Positions 43,483 through 52,368 of a DNA stretch of 54,674 nucleotides are shown here, piece after piece. A program made the translations under genes and the position numbers. The notes under the pieces are model-generated. The model was not told where the DNA came from. It ran no database searches and saw only the letters and a program-made list of their open reading frames with translations. The DNA comes from Raskinella chloraquaticus (SeqCode) (lineage in GTDB: Bacteria; Pseudomonadota; Alphaproteobacteria; Rhizobiales; UBA4765), in the NCBI GenBank assembly GCA_002365175.1, contig DEZK01000038.1, forward strand, positions 42,403-97,076, in the 5' to 3' direction. Each line of letters begins with the position of its first letter. The first letter of the stretch is position 1.

Positions 43483-46446
43483 TTGTCCGCATCTCCTCCT
43501 GTCGTTCCAGGCGATCACGTCTTTCTTGTCGATGGTTCATCCTTCGTCTTCCGCGCCTATTTCCAGTCGATCAATCAGGATCAACGGTATAATCGCCGCT
43601 CCGACGGATTGCCGACGGGCGCCGTCCGCCTGTTCTGCAACAAGCTTCTTCAATTCGTTCGCGATGGCGCGCTTGGCATCAGGCCAACCCACCTGGCGAT
43701 CATCTTCGATAAATCGGAAGCTTCCTTCCGCAAGGAGCTTTATCCGCTGTACAAAGCCCATCGCCCGGACCCGCCTGACGATCTGGTGCCGCAATTCCCG
43801 CTGATGCGCAGCGCTGTGCGCGCCTTTGGCCTCGTTCCTGTCGAGCAGATACGCTACGAGGCGGATGATCTGATCGCCACCTACGCCCGGCAGGCTCGCG
43901 AAGCGGGTGCTGATGTGCTGATCATCTCCGCCGACAAGGATCTGATGCAGCTCATCGGCCCGAAAGTGGCGATGTATGATCCAGCCTCGGGCGAGCCGCA
44001 GCGCGGCAAGGGATTTCGTGCCGAGCGGCGCATCGGCGTCGATGAGGTGAAGGATTATTTCGGCGTGCCGCCGGAGCGCGTCGTCGATGTGCAGGCACTC
44101 GCCGGGGACGCCACCGACAACGTGCCGGGCGCACCGGGCATCGGCATCAAGACGGCAGCCCAGCTCATCACCGAATATGGTGACCTCGAGGCATTGCTGG
44201 CACGTGCCGGCGAGATCAAACAGCCCAAGCGCCGCGAAACATTGACCGACCCGCACGTGGTCGAGAAAGTACGCCTGTCCCGCCAGCTTGTTCATCTGGT
44301 CGATGACGTGGAAACCGAAGTGCCGCTTGGCGATCTGCGGCTGGTCGATCCTGATCCGCGCCCGCTGATTGCGTTTCTCAAAGGGCTTGAATTCACCACC
44401 ATCACCAAGCGTGTGGCGGAACTCTACGACGCTGACGCGACCCTCATTGACGCGGATGCAGGAACACTCGCCCTGGTGCCGCCGGCCGCAAGCACATCTG
44501 TTGCAGCAGCAACGCCCGCACCCGCGTCTGCCGGTCTCGATGGCGCCAGCCCCGCCACCCTTGCAGCAAAGCGTCGGACAGAAGCCGCCGGCGCCAGCGT
44601 CGATCTTGACCGCTATGAGATGGTCAGCACTCTGGAGCGGCTGGATCACTGGATTGGGGTGGCGATGCGCTCCGGCGTCCTCTGTGTTGATACGGAGACG
44701 AACGCCCTCGATGCGGTGGGCGCTGATATCGTCGGCCTGTCACTGGCGACCGACACCAACGAAGCCTGCTATGTGCCGCTGGCGCATCGCGGCGGCGATG
44801 GTCTTTTCGGCGGTGGCAGGATCGAGGGCCAGCTTGCGGCCGAATTGGTGATGGAGCGATTGAAGCCGCTGCTGGAACACCCAGGCGTTCTGAAGATCGG
44901 CCAGAACATCAAATACGACCTCAACGTGTTCGCCCGTTGGGGTATAACCTTGGCGCCCATCGATGACACGATGCTGCTTTCCTACGCGCTTGATGCCGGG
45001 CGTGGCGGCCATGGCATGGATGAGCTGAGCGAGACATATCTTGGTCACAAGCCAATAGCCTTCAAGGAGGTGACGGCGGCACAAAAAGGCGCAACGAAGG
45101 ATTTCTCACTGGTGCCGCTTGCCGAGGCTACGCGCTACGCCGCCGAGGATGCCGACATCACGCTGCGCCTGTGGCGGGTTTTGAAACCGCGCCTGCCGGC
45201 CGAAGGCATGACCACGCTCTACGAGACGCTGGAGCGTCCGCTGGTGCCGGTTCTGGCCCGCATGGAAGCACGCGGTATCCTCGTTGATCGCCAGATTCTC
45301 TCGCGGCTCTCGGGTGAATTTGCCCAGCGCATGGGGGCCATCGAGGAAGACATCTACAAGGACGCCGGTGAGCGTTTCAATATCGCCTCGCCCAGGCAGC
45401 TGGGCGACCTCCTCTTCGGCAAGCTTGGTCTTCCGGGGGCCAAAAAGACGGCCACCGGCCAATGGTCGACGACCGCAAGCGTGCTGGAGGATCTGGCCGC
45501 AGAAGGCCATAAGCTGCCGCGCCTCATCGTCGACTGGCGGCAATTGTCAAAGCTGAAATCGACCTACACGGATGCGTTGCCAGGCTTCGTCAACCGCGAG
45601 AGCGGACGCGTCCACACCTCTTATTCGCTGGCCGCCACGACGACGGGGCGCCTCTCATCGTCGGAACCCAACCTGCAGAACATTCCCGTGCGCACCGAGG
45701 AGGGACGCAAGATCCGCACCGCCTTTATCGCGGCGCCGGGATGGCAGCTGGTATCAGCCGACTATTCGCAGATCGAGCTGCGATTGCTGGCCCACATCGC
45801 CGACATTGCGCAATTGAAGGCCGCTTTCGCCAGGGGCATCGATATTCACGCGCTGACGGCGTCCGAAATGTTCGGTGTGCCGGTTGATGGCATGCCCGGC
45901 GATATCAGGCGGCGCGCCAAGGCGATCAATTTCGGCATCATCTACGGTATTTCCGCCTTCGGCCTTGCCAATCAGCTGTCCATCGCGCGCGAGGAGGCGG
46001 GTGCCTATATCAAGACCTATTTTGAGCGCTTCCCCGGCATACGCGACTACATGGAGGCGACCAAGGCACAGGCGCGCCGCGATGGTTATGTCACCACCAT
46101 CTTCGGGCGCAAATGCCACCTCCCGGCGATTGCCTCGAAGAACCCCTCCGAGCGTGCCTTCGTCGAGCGCCAGGCGATCAACGCTCCCATCCAGGGCAGC
46201 GCGTCCGACATCATCCGCCGCGCCATGATCCGCATGGAGGCGGCACTTGGCAAAGCAGGGCTCGGCGCCCGCATGCTGCTGCAGGTCCATGATGAACTGA
46301 TCTTCGAAGTGCCGGAAGACGAGGTGCAGGCAACGCTGCCGGTCATCCGTCATGTGATGGAAGGATCAAGCCTGCCGGCGCTCGCGCTTTCCGTGCCGCT
46401 GGTGGTTGACGCCCGCGCCGCGCGCAACTGGGAGGAGGCGCATTAG
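43483..46446 (+). CDS. polA: DNA polymerase I
   Basis: About 987 residues for repair and Okazaki-fragment processing. The 5'-3' exonuclease domain starts HVFLVDGSSFVFRAYF and includes EADDLIATYARQA and ALAGDATDNVPGAPGIG. The 3'-5' exonuclease keeps its acidic pair in VDTETNALD near residue 405, so proofreading should be active. Polymerase motifs: SADYSQIELRLLAHIA, RRAKAINFGIIYGISAFGL and LQVHDELIFEVPED. I suggest TTG 43483, 6 bases after GAGG; GTG 43468 is an alternative. The actS start lies about 110 bases away on the other strand. Confidence 0.96.
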   Translation: MSASPPVVPGDHVFLVDGSSFVFRAYFQSINQDQRYNRRSDGLPTGAVRLFCNKLLQFVRDGALGIRPTHLAIIFDKSEASFRKELYPLYKAHRPDPPDDLVPQFPLMRSAVRAFGLVPVEQIRYEADDLIATYARQAREAGADVLIISADKDLMQLIGPKVAMYDPASGEPQRGKGFRAERRIGVDEVKDYFGVPPERVVDVQALAGDATDNVPGAPGIGIKTAAQLITEYGDLEALLARAGEIKQPKRRETLTDPHVVEKVRLSRQLVHLVDDVETEVPLGDLRLVDPDPRPLIAFLKGLEFTTITKRVAELYDADATLIDADAGTLALVPPAASTSVAAATPAPASAGLDGASPATLAAKRRTEAAGASVDLDRYEMVSTLERLDHWIGVAMRSGVLCVDTETNALDAVGADIVGLSLATDTNEACYVPLAHRGGDGLFGGGRIEGQLAAELVMERLKPLLEHPGVLKIGQNIKYDLNVFARWGITLAPIDDTMLLSYALDAGRGGHGMDELSETYLGHKPIAFKEVTAAQKGATKDFSLVPLAEATRYAAEDADITLRLWRVLKPRLPAEGMTTLYETLERPLVPVLARMEARGILVDRQILSRLSGEFAQRMGAIEEDIYKDAGERFNIASPRQLGDLLFGKLGLPGAKKTATGQWSTTASVLEDLAAEGHKLPRLIVDWRQLSKLKSTYTDALPGFVNRESGRVHTSYSLAATTTGRLSSSEPNLQNIPVRTEEGRKIRTAFIAAPGWQLVSADYSQIELRLLAHIADIAQLKAAFARGIDIHALTASEMFGVPVDGMPGDIRRRAKAINFGIIYGISAFGLANQLSIAREEAGAYIKTYFERFPGIRDYMEATKAQARRDGYVTTIFGRKCHLPAIASKNPSERAFVERQAINAPIQGSASDIIRRAMIRMEAALGKAGLGARMLLQVHDELIFEVPEDEVQATLPVIRHVMEGSSLPALALSVPLVVDARAARNWEEAH

Positions 46447-46462
46447 TAGAACATGTCAGATG

Positions 46463-47254
46463 TCACGCAGCCAGTCTGATCGCCTCCGGCTCGAAGCCAA
46501 CAACACGCACGCTTTCGCCCTTGCGCAATATGATGGCATGCGCCGCCGGCAGCGCCTGCCAGCGCTGGCGCTCGCGGTCTGTCGGCTCCGAGACGATCAG
46601 AAGATCATCGCCCTCCTGGCGGTAATAGACGGTGGGAGCCTTGTCATCGGAGGCCCAGCGGAAGGCAAACAGATTATCGCCATCGGTCATGGCGGCGGCA
46701 AAGCGCAGCGGTTCATCAATGCCTGCCTCGCGCATCATCGCTCTCACCAGCGCCAGTGTTTCCGCCATGCCAACCGCCGGACAGGCGCCGGCACCACGCG
46801 CCAGCGCGATGAGGAACAGCGCCTCGCTGTCGGTCGTGCCGAAGCGGCTGGCATAGTAGGCATCGGGAATGAGGTTCTCAATCTTCCGGCGCAGCGCCGC
46901 ATAGCCGCCGATCTGGCCGTTATGCATGAACATCCACGGCCCGCAGGCGAAGGGATGGCAATTGGGGCGGCTGGTTGCAGTGCCGGTCGAGGCACGGACA
47001 TGGGCAAAAAAAGTCCCGGCGCGGACATGGCGGGCGATGTTGCGCAGATTATCATCCGACCATGCGGGCAGGATTTCGCGGTAAAGACCGGGCTCCGTGC
47101 GCTCGCCATACCAGCCAAGCCCAAAGCCATCGCCATTGGTCTCGGTCTTGGCCTGTTCCGCATGAAGCGATTGATGGACCAGGCTGTGGTCGGGTTTTGA
47201 CACGACATCTTCGAGAAAAACCGGTTGGCCCTTATAGGCAATCCAGCGGCACAT
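46463..47254 (-). CDS. Class II glutamine amidotransferase-like protein (YafJ type)
   Basis: 263-residue Ntn-hydrolase. The catalytic cysteine is residue 2 (MCRWIAYKG), exposed after methionine removal. GDGFGLGWYG and FFAHVRASTGTATSRPNCHPF are the glutamine-binding motifs, and FMHNGQIGGY holds the oxyanion asparagine and glycine. There is no fused synthase domain, so it is a stand-alone amidase of the YafJ group; its acceptor is unknown. It ends 17 bases from polA on the opposite strand. Confidence 0.87.
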   Translation of the reverse strand: MCRWIAYKGQPVFLEDVVSKPDHSLVHQSLHAEQAKTETNGDGFGLGWYGERTEPGLYREILPAWSDDNLRNIARHVRAGTFFAHVRASTGTATSRPNCHPFACGPWMFMHNGQIGGYAALRRKIENLIPDAYYASRFGTTDSEALFLIALARGAGACPAVGMAETLALVRAMMREAGIDEPLRFAAAMTDGDNLFAFRWASDDKAPTVYYRQEGDDLLIVSEPTDRERQRWQALPAAHAIILRKGESVRVVGFEPEAIRLAA

Positions 47255-47322
47255 GGTTCAACCCCGCGCAACGAACGCAATCCGGCATTTTCATCCTAGA
47301 ACCTTACCAGAGGCTGAACAGT

Positions 47323-48858
47323 TCAGCGCCACCAGGCAAGCGCAGCAAGTGCGATCGCTGCGAGTGCCACGAGCCACGGCAGCCGGCTTGGCTCATTGGC
47401 AACCGGCGGGGCAAGCGGCGCCTCGCGGCGTGCCAGCCAGTCCTCTGCCGCGCTTTGAACGCGCATGAGAATTTCCGGCGATTCAGAGGCCAGATGGACG
47501 AGCTGACGCGCTGTCTCGCCCACCCGTTCCAGGCCCCCGCGCGGACCCAGATGATGCGCCATCCATTCGCGCACGACGGGCTCAGCCGTCTTCCACATAT
47601 CGAGTTTCGGGTCGAGGGAGCGACCGACACCTTCCACCACGACCATGGTCTTTTGCAGCAAGATCAGCTCAAGCCGCGTGCGCATCTCGAAGACCTGCGT
47701 GTATTCGAGAAGCTGCGCCAGCAGGCGGGCCATGGAAATTTCATCCGCCGTCTTCTGATGGATCGGTTCGCCGATCGCCCGCAGCGCCTGTGCAAAGGTG
47801 GCAACCGATTGATGGCGTGGCACGTAGCCTGCCTCGAAATGCGCTTGCGCTCCACGCCGGTAATCGCGGGTGATGAAGCTGTAGAGGATGGTGGCCAGAA
47901 ACCGCCGCTCGCGCTGGTCGAGCCGCCCCATGATGCCGCAATCGACCGCCACCAGGCGCCCGGCTGAATCGACGAAAAGATTACCCTGATGCATGTCGGC
48001 GTGGAAAAATCCATCACGCATGGCATGGCGCAGGAAATGCTGGATGACCGCGCGCCCGAGCCCTGGCAGATCATGCCCCTCGCGCCGCAGCCGGTCCGTG
48101 TCAGACAGCGGAATGCCGTCGATCCAGTCGGTCGTGAGGACGTTCCTGACGGTACGGTGCCAGTCAACGCCCGGCAGGCGGAAGCCATCGTCATCCCTGG
48201 TGTTTTCCGCCAGCTCCGAGAGCGCTGCTGCTTCAAGCCGCAGATCCATTTCAAGCCTCACACTGTCGGCAAGCGTGCGCACCACACCCACCGGATCAAG
48301 CCGGCGCGCCGAGGGGACACAGCGTTCGATGAGGTGGGCTGCGGTAAAATAGGCCCTGAGATCACGGTAGAAGCGCGCGCTCACATCCGGCCGCAGCACC
48401 TTGACCGCGACATCGCGCCCGTCAGCAAGGCGAACCTTGTGCACCTGGGCAATCGAGGCAGCGGCAACGGCAGGTTGGAGGGTACCAAAAAAATCATCGA
48501 CATTGCGTGAAAAGGCCGCTTGCAGGATGGTGCGCGCCTGCTCGACGGGGAAGGGTGGCAGGCGGTCCTGTAACCGCTCGAGATCGCGCGCCACGCTCTG
48601 GCCGACGACATCGGGACGGGTGGCGAGAAACTGCCCGAGCTTGACATAAGAGGGCCCGAGGCGGGCGAATGCCGCTGACAGCCGGTCGGCACGGCTTTGC
48701 TCGCCGATGTCGCCACGCTCGATAGAGCGCGCGACACGGACCGCCAGTCTCACGGGCGGCGGCATGTCATCTTGCGGCACAAAGCGCAGAACGCCTTCGC
48801 GCACCATGACAAAGCCGGCGCGTGCCAGGCGAAAGAGATCGATGACAAGACTGACCAT
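47323..48858 (-). CDS. ubiB: Ubiquinone biosynthesis kinase-like protein UbiB
   Basis: 511-residue atypical (ADCK/Coq8) kinase needed for ubiquinone biosynthesis. The KxGQ motif is YVKLGQFLATRPD near residue 68, with the alanine-rich AAASIAQVHKVRLADGRDVAVKVLRP nucleotide region near 130, DGFFHADMHQGNLFVD as catalytic loop, and VDCGIMGRL as metal-binding loop. A C-terminal hydrophobic segment (WLVALAAIALAALAWW) anchors it in the membrane. ATG 48858 follows ubiE by 16 bases, so the two form an operon. Confidence 0.93.
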   Translation of the reverse strand: MVSLVIDLFRLARAGFVMVREGVLRFVPQDDMPPPVRLAVRVARSIERGDIGEQSRADRLSAAFARLGPSYVKLGQFLATRPDVVGQSVARDLERLQDRLPPFPVEQARTILQAAFSRNVDDFFGTLQPAVAAASIAQVHKVRLADGRDVAVKVLRPDVSARFYRDLRAYFTAAHLIERCVPSARRLDPVGVVRTLADSVRLEMDLRLEAAALSELAENTRDDDGFRLPGVDWHRTVRNVLTTDWIDGIPLSDTDRLRREGHDLPGLGRAVIQHFLRHAMRDGFFHADMHQGNLFVDSAGRLVAVDCGIMGRLDQRERRFLATILYSFITRDYRRGAQAHFEAGYVPRHQSVATFAQALRAIGEPIHQKTADEISMARLLAQLLEYTQVFEMRTRLELILLQKTMVVVEGVGRSLDPKLDMWKTAEPVVREWMAHHLGPRGGLERVGETARQLVHLASESPEILMRVQSAAEDWLARREAPLAPPVANEPSRLPWLVALAAIALAALAWWR

Positions 48859-48874
48859 CGCCCGGCCTATCCCC

Positions 48875-49639
48875 TTACAGCCGCCAGCCGGAATGAATGG
48901 CAACAATGCCGCCCGACAGCGGCCTGGCGCTGACGCGGGCAAATCCCGCCCCGCCGATCATCGTGGCGAAGCGCTCGGCATCGGGAAAGCGGCGGATCGA
49001 TTCAACCAGATAGCGATAGGCCGCCTCATCGCCGGCGATCAGGCTGCCGAGACGCGGGATGACGTTGAACGAATAGAGGTCGTAAAGCTTGTCGAGCAGC
49101 GGCACATCGACGGTTGAAAATTCGAGGCAGAGAAAGCGCCCGCCCGGCCGCAGCACCCGGTAGAACTCACCGAGCGCCACGTCGATGCGCGGCACGTTGC
49201 GGATGCCAAAGGCGATCGTCACCAGATCAAAACAGCGATCGCCAAAGGGCAGGGCCTCGGCATTGGCCTCGCACACCTCGACACGGGCGCCAAGCCCCGC
49301 CTTGTCGATACGCTCGCGCCCGACCGCCAGCATGTCGCCATTGATGTCGGAGAGAACGGAGGTAACCTGCGGTCCTCCAGCCGCCAGCAGGCGCAGCACG
49401 ATGTCGCCGCTGCCGCCCGCCACATCGAGATGGCGGTAGGCGAGGGTGCGTGGCGGCGCAGCCATGGTGACGAAGATATCCTTCCACACGCGGTGGAGCC
49501 CCGCTGACATCACGTCGTTCATGATGTCGTAGCGCGCCGCAACCGAGCGGAAGACCTCGTCAACGCGCTGCTGCTTTTCGCTTTCGGGGACATCCTCGAA
49601 ACCGAAATGGGTGGTGGAGGGCGAAGATTTCTGAGCCAT
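48875..49639 (-). CDS. ubiE: Ubiquinone/menaquinone C-methyltransferase UbiE
   Basis: 254-residue SAM-dependent methyltransferase for the benzoquinone ring. HFGFEDVPESEKQQRVDEVFRSVAARYDIMNDVMS is the UbiE N-terminal signature in shorter pieces; LDVAGGSGDI is the SAM motif I, followed by ANAEALPFGDRCFD and IAFGIRNVPRIDVAL. FSTVDVPLLDKLYDLYSFN near the end is also characteristic. First gene of ubiE-ubiB; divergent from the PfkB kinase by 85 bases. Confidence 0.95.
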   Translation of the reverse strand: MAQKSSPSTTHFGFEDVPESEKQQRVDEVFRSVAARYDIMNDVMSAGLHRVWKDIFVTMAAPPRTLAYRHLDVAGGSGDIVLRLLAAGGPQVTSVLSDINGDMLAVGRERIDKAGLGARVEVCEANAEALPFGDRCFDLVTIAFGIRNVPRIDVALGEFYRVLRPGGRFLCLEFSTVDVPLLDKLYDLYSFNVIPRLGSLIAGDEAAYRYLVESIRRFPDAERFATMIGGAGFARVSARPLSGGIVAIHSGWRL

Positions 49640-49724
49640 GCGTCCCTTGATAGCCGAGCTTTACTGCAAGCGCCAACCGGGGTATGCGCCGTCACCCTGT
49701 TTCTCCCAAGCAAACGAGCATCCC

Positions 49725-50720
49725 ATGACCCCGACACTTGACGTCCTTGGCATCGGTAACGCCATTGTCGACATTCTTGCGCGTACCGAAGAGGACTTCC
49801 TGGCAAGCCGCCATCTCGCCAAAGGCTCGATGCAGCTTATCGACGAGACGGCAGCCGAGGCGCTCTATCAGGGCATGGGACCGACGGAGGAGATTTCCGG
49901 CGGCTCAGGCGCCAATACGATTGCCGGCATCGCCTCGCTGGGCGGCAAGGCAGCCTTCATCGGCAAGGTGAAGGAGGATCATCTGGGCGCGCGCTTCATC
50001 CATGACATTCGTGCCGCCGGCGTTGCCTTCACCACGCCTCCGGCCAAAGACGGCCCGGCCACCGCCCGCTCCTTCATTCTGGTGACGCCTGATGGCGAGC
50101 GCACGATGAACACCTTCCTGGGCGCCTGTCAGGCGCTTGACGAACATGATGTTGATCCCGCGCTCATCGAAGCGGCCAAGATCACCTATCTCGAAGGTTA
50201 TCTGTGGGACCCGCCGCACGCCAAGGCGGCCTTCCGCAAGGCATCCGCCATCGCCCGCGCCAAAGAGCGCCGGGTGGCATTGACGCTCTCGGATGCGTTC
50301 TGCGTCGAGCGCTACCGCGAGGAATTCCTCGATCTGTTGCGCTCAGGCGCGGTTGATACGCTGTTTGCCAATGAGCACGAGTTGAAAGCGCTCTATACGA
50401 CCGCCGATTTCAACACCGCCTTGGAAGCCTTGCGCAAAGACGCCAAACTGGCTGCCGTCACCCGCTCGGAAAAGGGCTGTGTCATCATCGAGGGCATGAC
50501 GACGGTTGAGGTGCCGGCAGCGCCGGTGGAGCAGGTGGTGGACACAACCGGGGCTGGCGATCTCTTTGCCGCCGGCTTCCTCTACGGCCTTGCCCACGAC
50601 CTTGGCCATCGCCGCTCGGGCGAGCTGGGCGGCCTTGCCGCCGCCGAAGTGATCTCCCATCTGGGCGCGAGGCCCTTGGTCAGCTTGAAGGATATCGCCA
50701 AGGCGAACCGGCTGCTGTGA
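49725..50720 (+). CDS. PfkB-family carbohydrate/nucleoside kinase (adenosine kinase-like)
   Basis: 331 residues of the ribokinase fold. N-terminal LDVLGIGNAIVDILAR, substrate-side GGSGANTIAGIASLGGKAAFIGKVKEDHLG, and the catalytic PfkB signature DTTGAGDLFAAGFLYGL with its aspartate near residue 285. This subgroup is usually called adenosine kinase or sugar kinase in alphaproteobacteria; the substrate is not proved. ATG 49725 is the start, in-frame sequence from 49638 overlaps the ubiE start. It is the last gene before the accessory island. Confidence 0.9.
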   Translation: MTPTLDVLGIGNAIVDILARTEEDFLASRHLAKGSMQLIDETAAEALYQGMGPTEEISGGSGANTIAGIASLGGKAAFIGKVKEDHLGARFIHDIRAAGVAFTTPPAKDGPATARSFILVTPDGERTMNTFLGACQALDEHDVDPALIEAAKITYLEGYLWDPPHAKAAFRKASAIARAKERRVALTLSDAFCVERYREEFLDLLRSGAVDTLFANEHELKALYTTADFNTALEALRKDAKLAAVTRSEKGCVIIEGMTTVEVPAAPVEQVVDTTGAGDLFAAGFLYGLAHDLGHRRSGELGGLAAAEVISHLGARPLVSLKDIAKANRLL

Positions 50721-50756
50721 GGGGCGAACCTGCTGGCGCCATGCTGTTGCTGAAAA

Positions 50757-50773
50757 ATGGCGCGCCCGAAAGG
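50757..50773. repeat. Left copy of 17-bp direct repeat (candidate attL)
   Basis: ATGGCGCGCCCGAAAGG occurs here and again at 54658-54674. Read on the minus strand it is CCTTTCGGGCGCGCCA plus one base, the 3' end of a tRNA with CCA. Sequence to the right of this copy does not continue as a T-arm, so this is a duplicated tRNA end left by integration. It bounds the left side of the island. Confidence 0.7.
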
Positions 50774-50795
50774 AGCAGGGCCATATCTCTTGTGA

Positions 50796-51014
50796 AGAGA
50801 TGGAAGCTACGCGGTACAGGCGGGTGTTTCGAGCTTTATCGTGCGCAATCTTTTGCGGCATCGGAACATCACGACAGCGGCGCGTCAAGCAAACTTCGAC
50901 GCAAGCCCTGTGAACCAAGTATTCAACACAGTTGGCGATATGCTGACGGCCACGCTCGAAGGGCAGGCGGGGACAACCATCGTGCCCCTTGCGCGCGGAT
51001 TGGAGACAAGTTAG
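50796..51014 (+). pseudogene. Unidentified coding remnant
   Basis: 73 codons without an upstream start. In frame with ATGGCGCGC of the left repeat but interrupted by TGA at 50793. The residue composition and smooth frame suggest it once encoded protein. Family unknown. The call could be wrong. Confidence 0.3.
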
Positions 51015-51037
51015 CTGCGCCCATGCACGAATTGACG

Positions 51038-51078
51038 TAGTAACAAAAATCTTGTGTCGTTACTATTTTTGTAGTAAC
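51038..51078. promoter_or_regulatory. Inverted-repeat operator in front of brnTA
   Basis: Three half-sites: TAGTAAC (51038-51044), GTTACTA (51059-51065), TAGTAAC (51072-51078). The last two form a perfect dyad with a 6-base spacer, ending 7 bases before the brnT ATG. A TTGACG at 51032 could serve as -35. This fits autorepression by the BrnA antitoxin, known for the family. Confidence 0.65.
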
Positions 51079-51085
51079 GATAATC

Positions 51086-51364
51086 ATGAAAATCGAAGTC
51101 GATCCAGCCAAACGCCAAGCCGTTGTGGAACATCGCGGCTTGGATATGGCGCGGGCCGGAACGATTTTCGACGGCAACACCCTCACCATCGAGGATGACA
51201 GGGCGGATTATGGCGAACCGCGCTTCATCACGATTGGTAGGCTCGATGGGCGAATGGTTGTGCTGGTGTGGACGCCTCGGGCGAATGCACGCCGGATCAT
51301 TTCAATGAGGAAGGCCAATGACCGCGAACAGAAAGCCTATGGACGTCGGCTGGATTGCCCCTGA
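51086..51364 (+). CDS. brnT: BrnT-family ribonuclease toxin
   Basis: 92-residue type II toxin, RelE-like fold that cleaves RNA and halts translation. The BrnT pattern is visible: N-terminal MKIEVDPAKRQAVVEHRGL, FDGNTLTIEDDRADYGEPRFITIGRLDGRMVVLVW-like core and RIISMRKANDREQKAY, with the catalytic Arg/Lys/Glu region at RRIISMRKAN. The second residue after WDPAK-like start deviates slightly (VDPAK), so catalysis should be tested. The toxin precedes the antitoxin, as usual for brnTA, and overlaps it by 47 bases. Confidence 0.85.
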   Translation: MKIEVDPAKRQAVVEHRGLDMARAGTIFDGNTLTIEDDRADYGEPRFITIGRLDGRMVVLVWTPRANARRIISMRKANDREQKAYGRRLDCP

Positions 51365-51569
51365 TGACGCCCCGGACATGAGCGCCCCGGAATGGGTAGC
51401 GAAGCTCGACAGGACGGAAGTGAGGCGCGGGCGCCCCAAGGCCGAAGCGCCCAAGGTTTCTACCACGCTGCGACTTGACGCGGACATTATCGAGCGTTTC
51501 CGGGCCGATGGTCCGGGCTGGCAATCGCGCATCAATGCGGCCCTGCGGGATTGGCTTAAAGCGGGATGA
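51318..51569 (+). CDS. brnA: BrnA-family antitoxin
   Basis: 83-residue ribbon-helix-helix antitoxin that neutralises BrnT and binds its own promoter. The C-terminal DNA-binding RHH part is VSTTLRLDADIIERFRADG followed by GWQSRINAALRDWL, the hallmark of the family. The N-terminus (DDAPDMSAPEWVAKL) binds toxin in known BrnA. Start ATG 51318 lies inside the brnT frame. Inverted repeats upstream of brnT are the expected operator. Confidence 0.85.
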   Translation: MTANRKPMDVGWIAPDDAPDMSAPEWVAKLDRTEVRRGRPKAEAPKVSTTLRLDADIIERFRADGPGWQSRINAALRDWLKAG

Positions 51570-51601
51570 CAAGCCTGACGGAATGACGCCTTGGACGGTG
51601 A

Positions 51602-51769
51602 GGCTTTGACGCGCTCAATGATGGTCTCGATACGCAATTGCGAGGCTGCACAATTGCGAAATGGATCGGCGGCGCTGAGCGGGTGCGGCACGATATCTAT
51701 CCCTCGGCAGGGCAGGCGCTAGATGCGCTCTCGATGCTGGCGCGGCAAAAGGAACGGCGAGGGTATTGA
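51602..51769 (+). pseudogene. Unidentified coding remnant
   Basis: 55 in-frame codons ending in TGA, lacking a start; it reads with coding-like pieces IAKWIGGAERVRHDIYPSAG and ALDALSMLARQKERR. Upstream the frame is closed by TGA at 51599. Probably the C-terminal end of a lost accessory gene; the family is not recognised. Confidence 0.4.
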
Positions 51770-51869
51770 CCGAACCTCCCAGCTCTTCACCATAGTGCCG
51801 AACGCGTGCCCTGACATTTAAAAGCGCGCCTAACATTAACTCGATCGACTAGGGACGGTCGGCGCCCGG

Positions 51870-51980
51870 ATGACTGGCGAAGAGATGCGGCAATTTCTCA
51901 CCGATTTTGCCGGTCTGCAAGACCTGCTTGCCCGGCTCGAAGCAGCCAAGCTCTATGTGCTCGTGGCTGCCGAATACTGA
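51870..51980 (+). CDS. Very short ORF, 36 residues, probable fragment
   Basis: ATG 51870 opens MTGEEMRQFLTDFAGLQD, helical and acidic, ending in YVLVAAEY. No ribosome site stands out (GGTCGG, GGCGCCCGG before it). It may be a truncated gene end or a genuine small protein; the region from 51570 to 51996 otherwise holds only the preceding remnant. Confidence 0.35.
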   Translation: MTGEEMRQFLTDFAGLQDLLARLEAAKLYVLVAAEY

Positions 51981-51996
51981 AGGCGCACGCTCGACC

Positions 51997-52320
51997 CTAA
52001 TCGCTCGAAAGCCATGCGGTTGCCGTCACGGGAATGGCATGTTGCTCTAGAAAATGAAGGATATCGTCATAGGGATTTTGATCTCCTGCAAAATGATTTG
52101 CAAGCACGTCCAGCACGCTCGCATCAGCAGGAACGGCGAAAGAAGATCGTGCGTCTTTCGTTAAAGCCGCAAGCAAGAGAGGCACGTGCGCCGCCAGAAT
52201 GGTGTAATGCCATTCATTATCCGCATTGCCAGAGATGATGACGAGATCGCTATGATCTTGAAGTGTGGCATCGGTCTGCCAGAACGGTATAGCGTTTTGA
52301 AAAAGAATAACCCGGCCCAT
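51997..52320 (-). CDS. Orphan 107-residue accessory protein
   Basis: Reads MGRVILFQNAIPFWQTD from ATG 52320; soluble, alpha-beta pattern, with HYTILAAHVPLLLAAL and a C-terminal acidic helix DDILHFLEQHA. I do not recognise the family. The start is supported by GTGGAG about 12 bases upstream and by a near-consensus sigma-70 promoter at 52369-52397, so the gene is probably expressed. It lies in the island beside brnTA and could be a defence or immunity gene, but nothing in its sequence proves that. Confidence 0.6.
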   Translation of the reverse strand: MGRVILFQNAIPFWQTDATLQDHSDLVIISGNADNEWHYTILAAHVPLLLAALTKDARSSFAVPADASVLDVLANHFAGDQNPYDDILHFLEQHAIPVTATAWLSSD

Positions 52321-52368
52321 CGACTGGTTATCTCCACGTTTATAATTCTGTTTTGCTATATAAATATT

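Larger units (their letters stand above)
50721..51085. other. Gap after the PfkB gene with left island edge and a possible gene remnant
   Basis: 365 bases. It contains the 17-bp repeat, then an open frame from 50796 to the TAG at 51012-51014 that looks coding (fragments AARQANFDASPVNQVF and TTIVPLARGLETS). An in-frame TGA at 50793 cuts it off from the ATG at 50757. I do not recognise a family. The end of the gap holds the brnT operator. Confidence 0.45.

Noticed and set aside
47313..47327. Perfect 7-bp dyad (GCTGAAC-A-GTTCAGC) at the ubiB stop as a terminator
   Set aside because: Short, no U-run, and it overlaps the stop codon; too weak to call.
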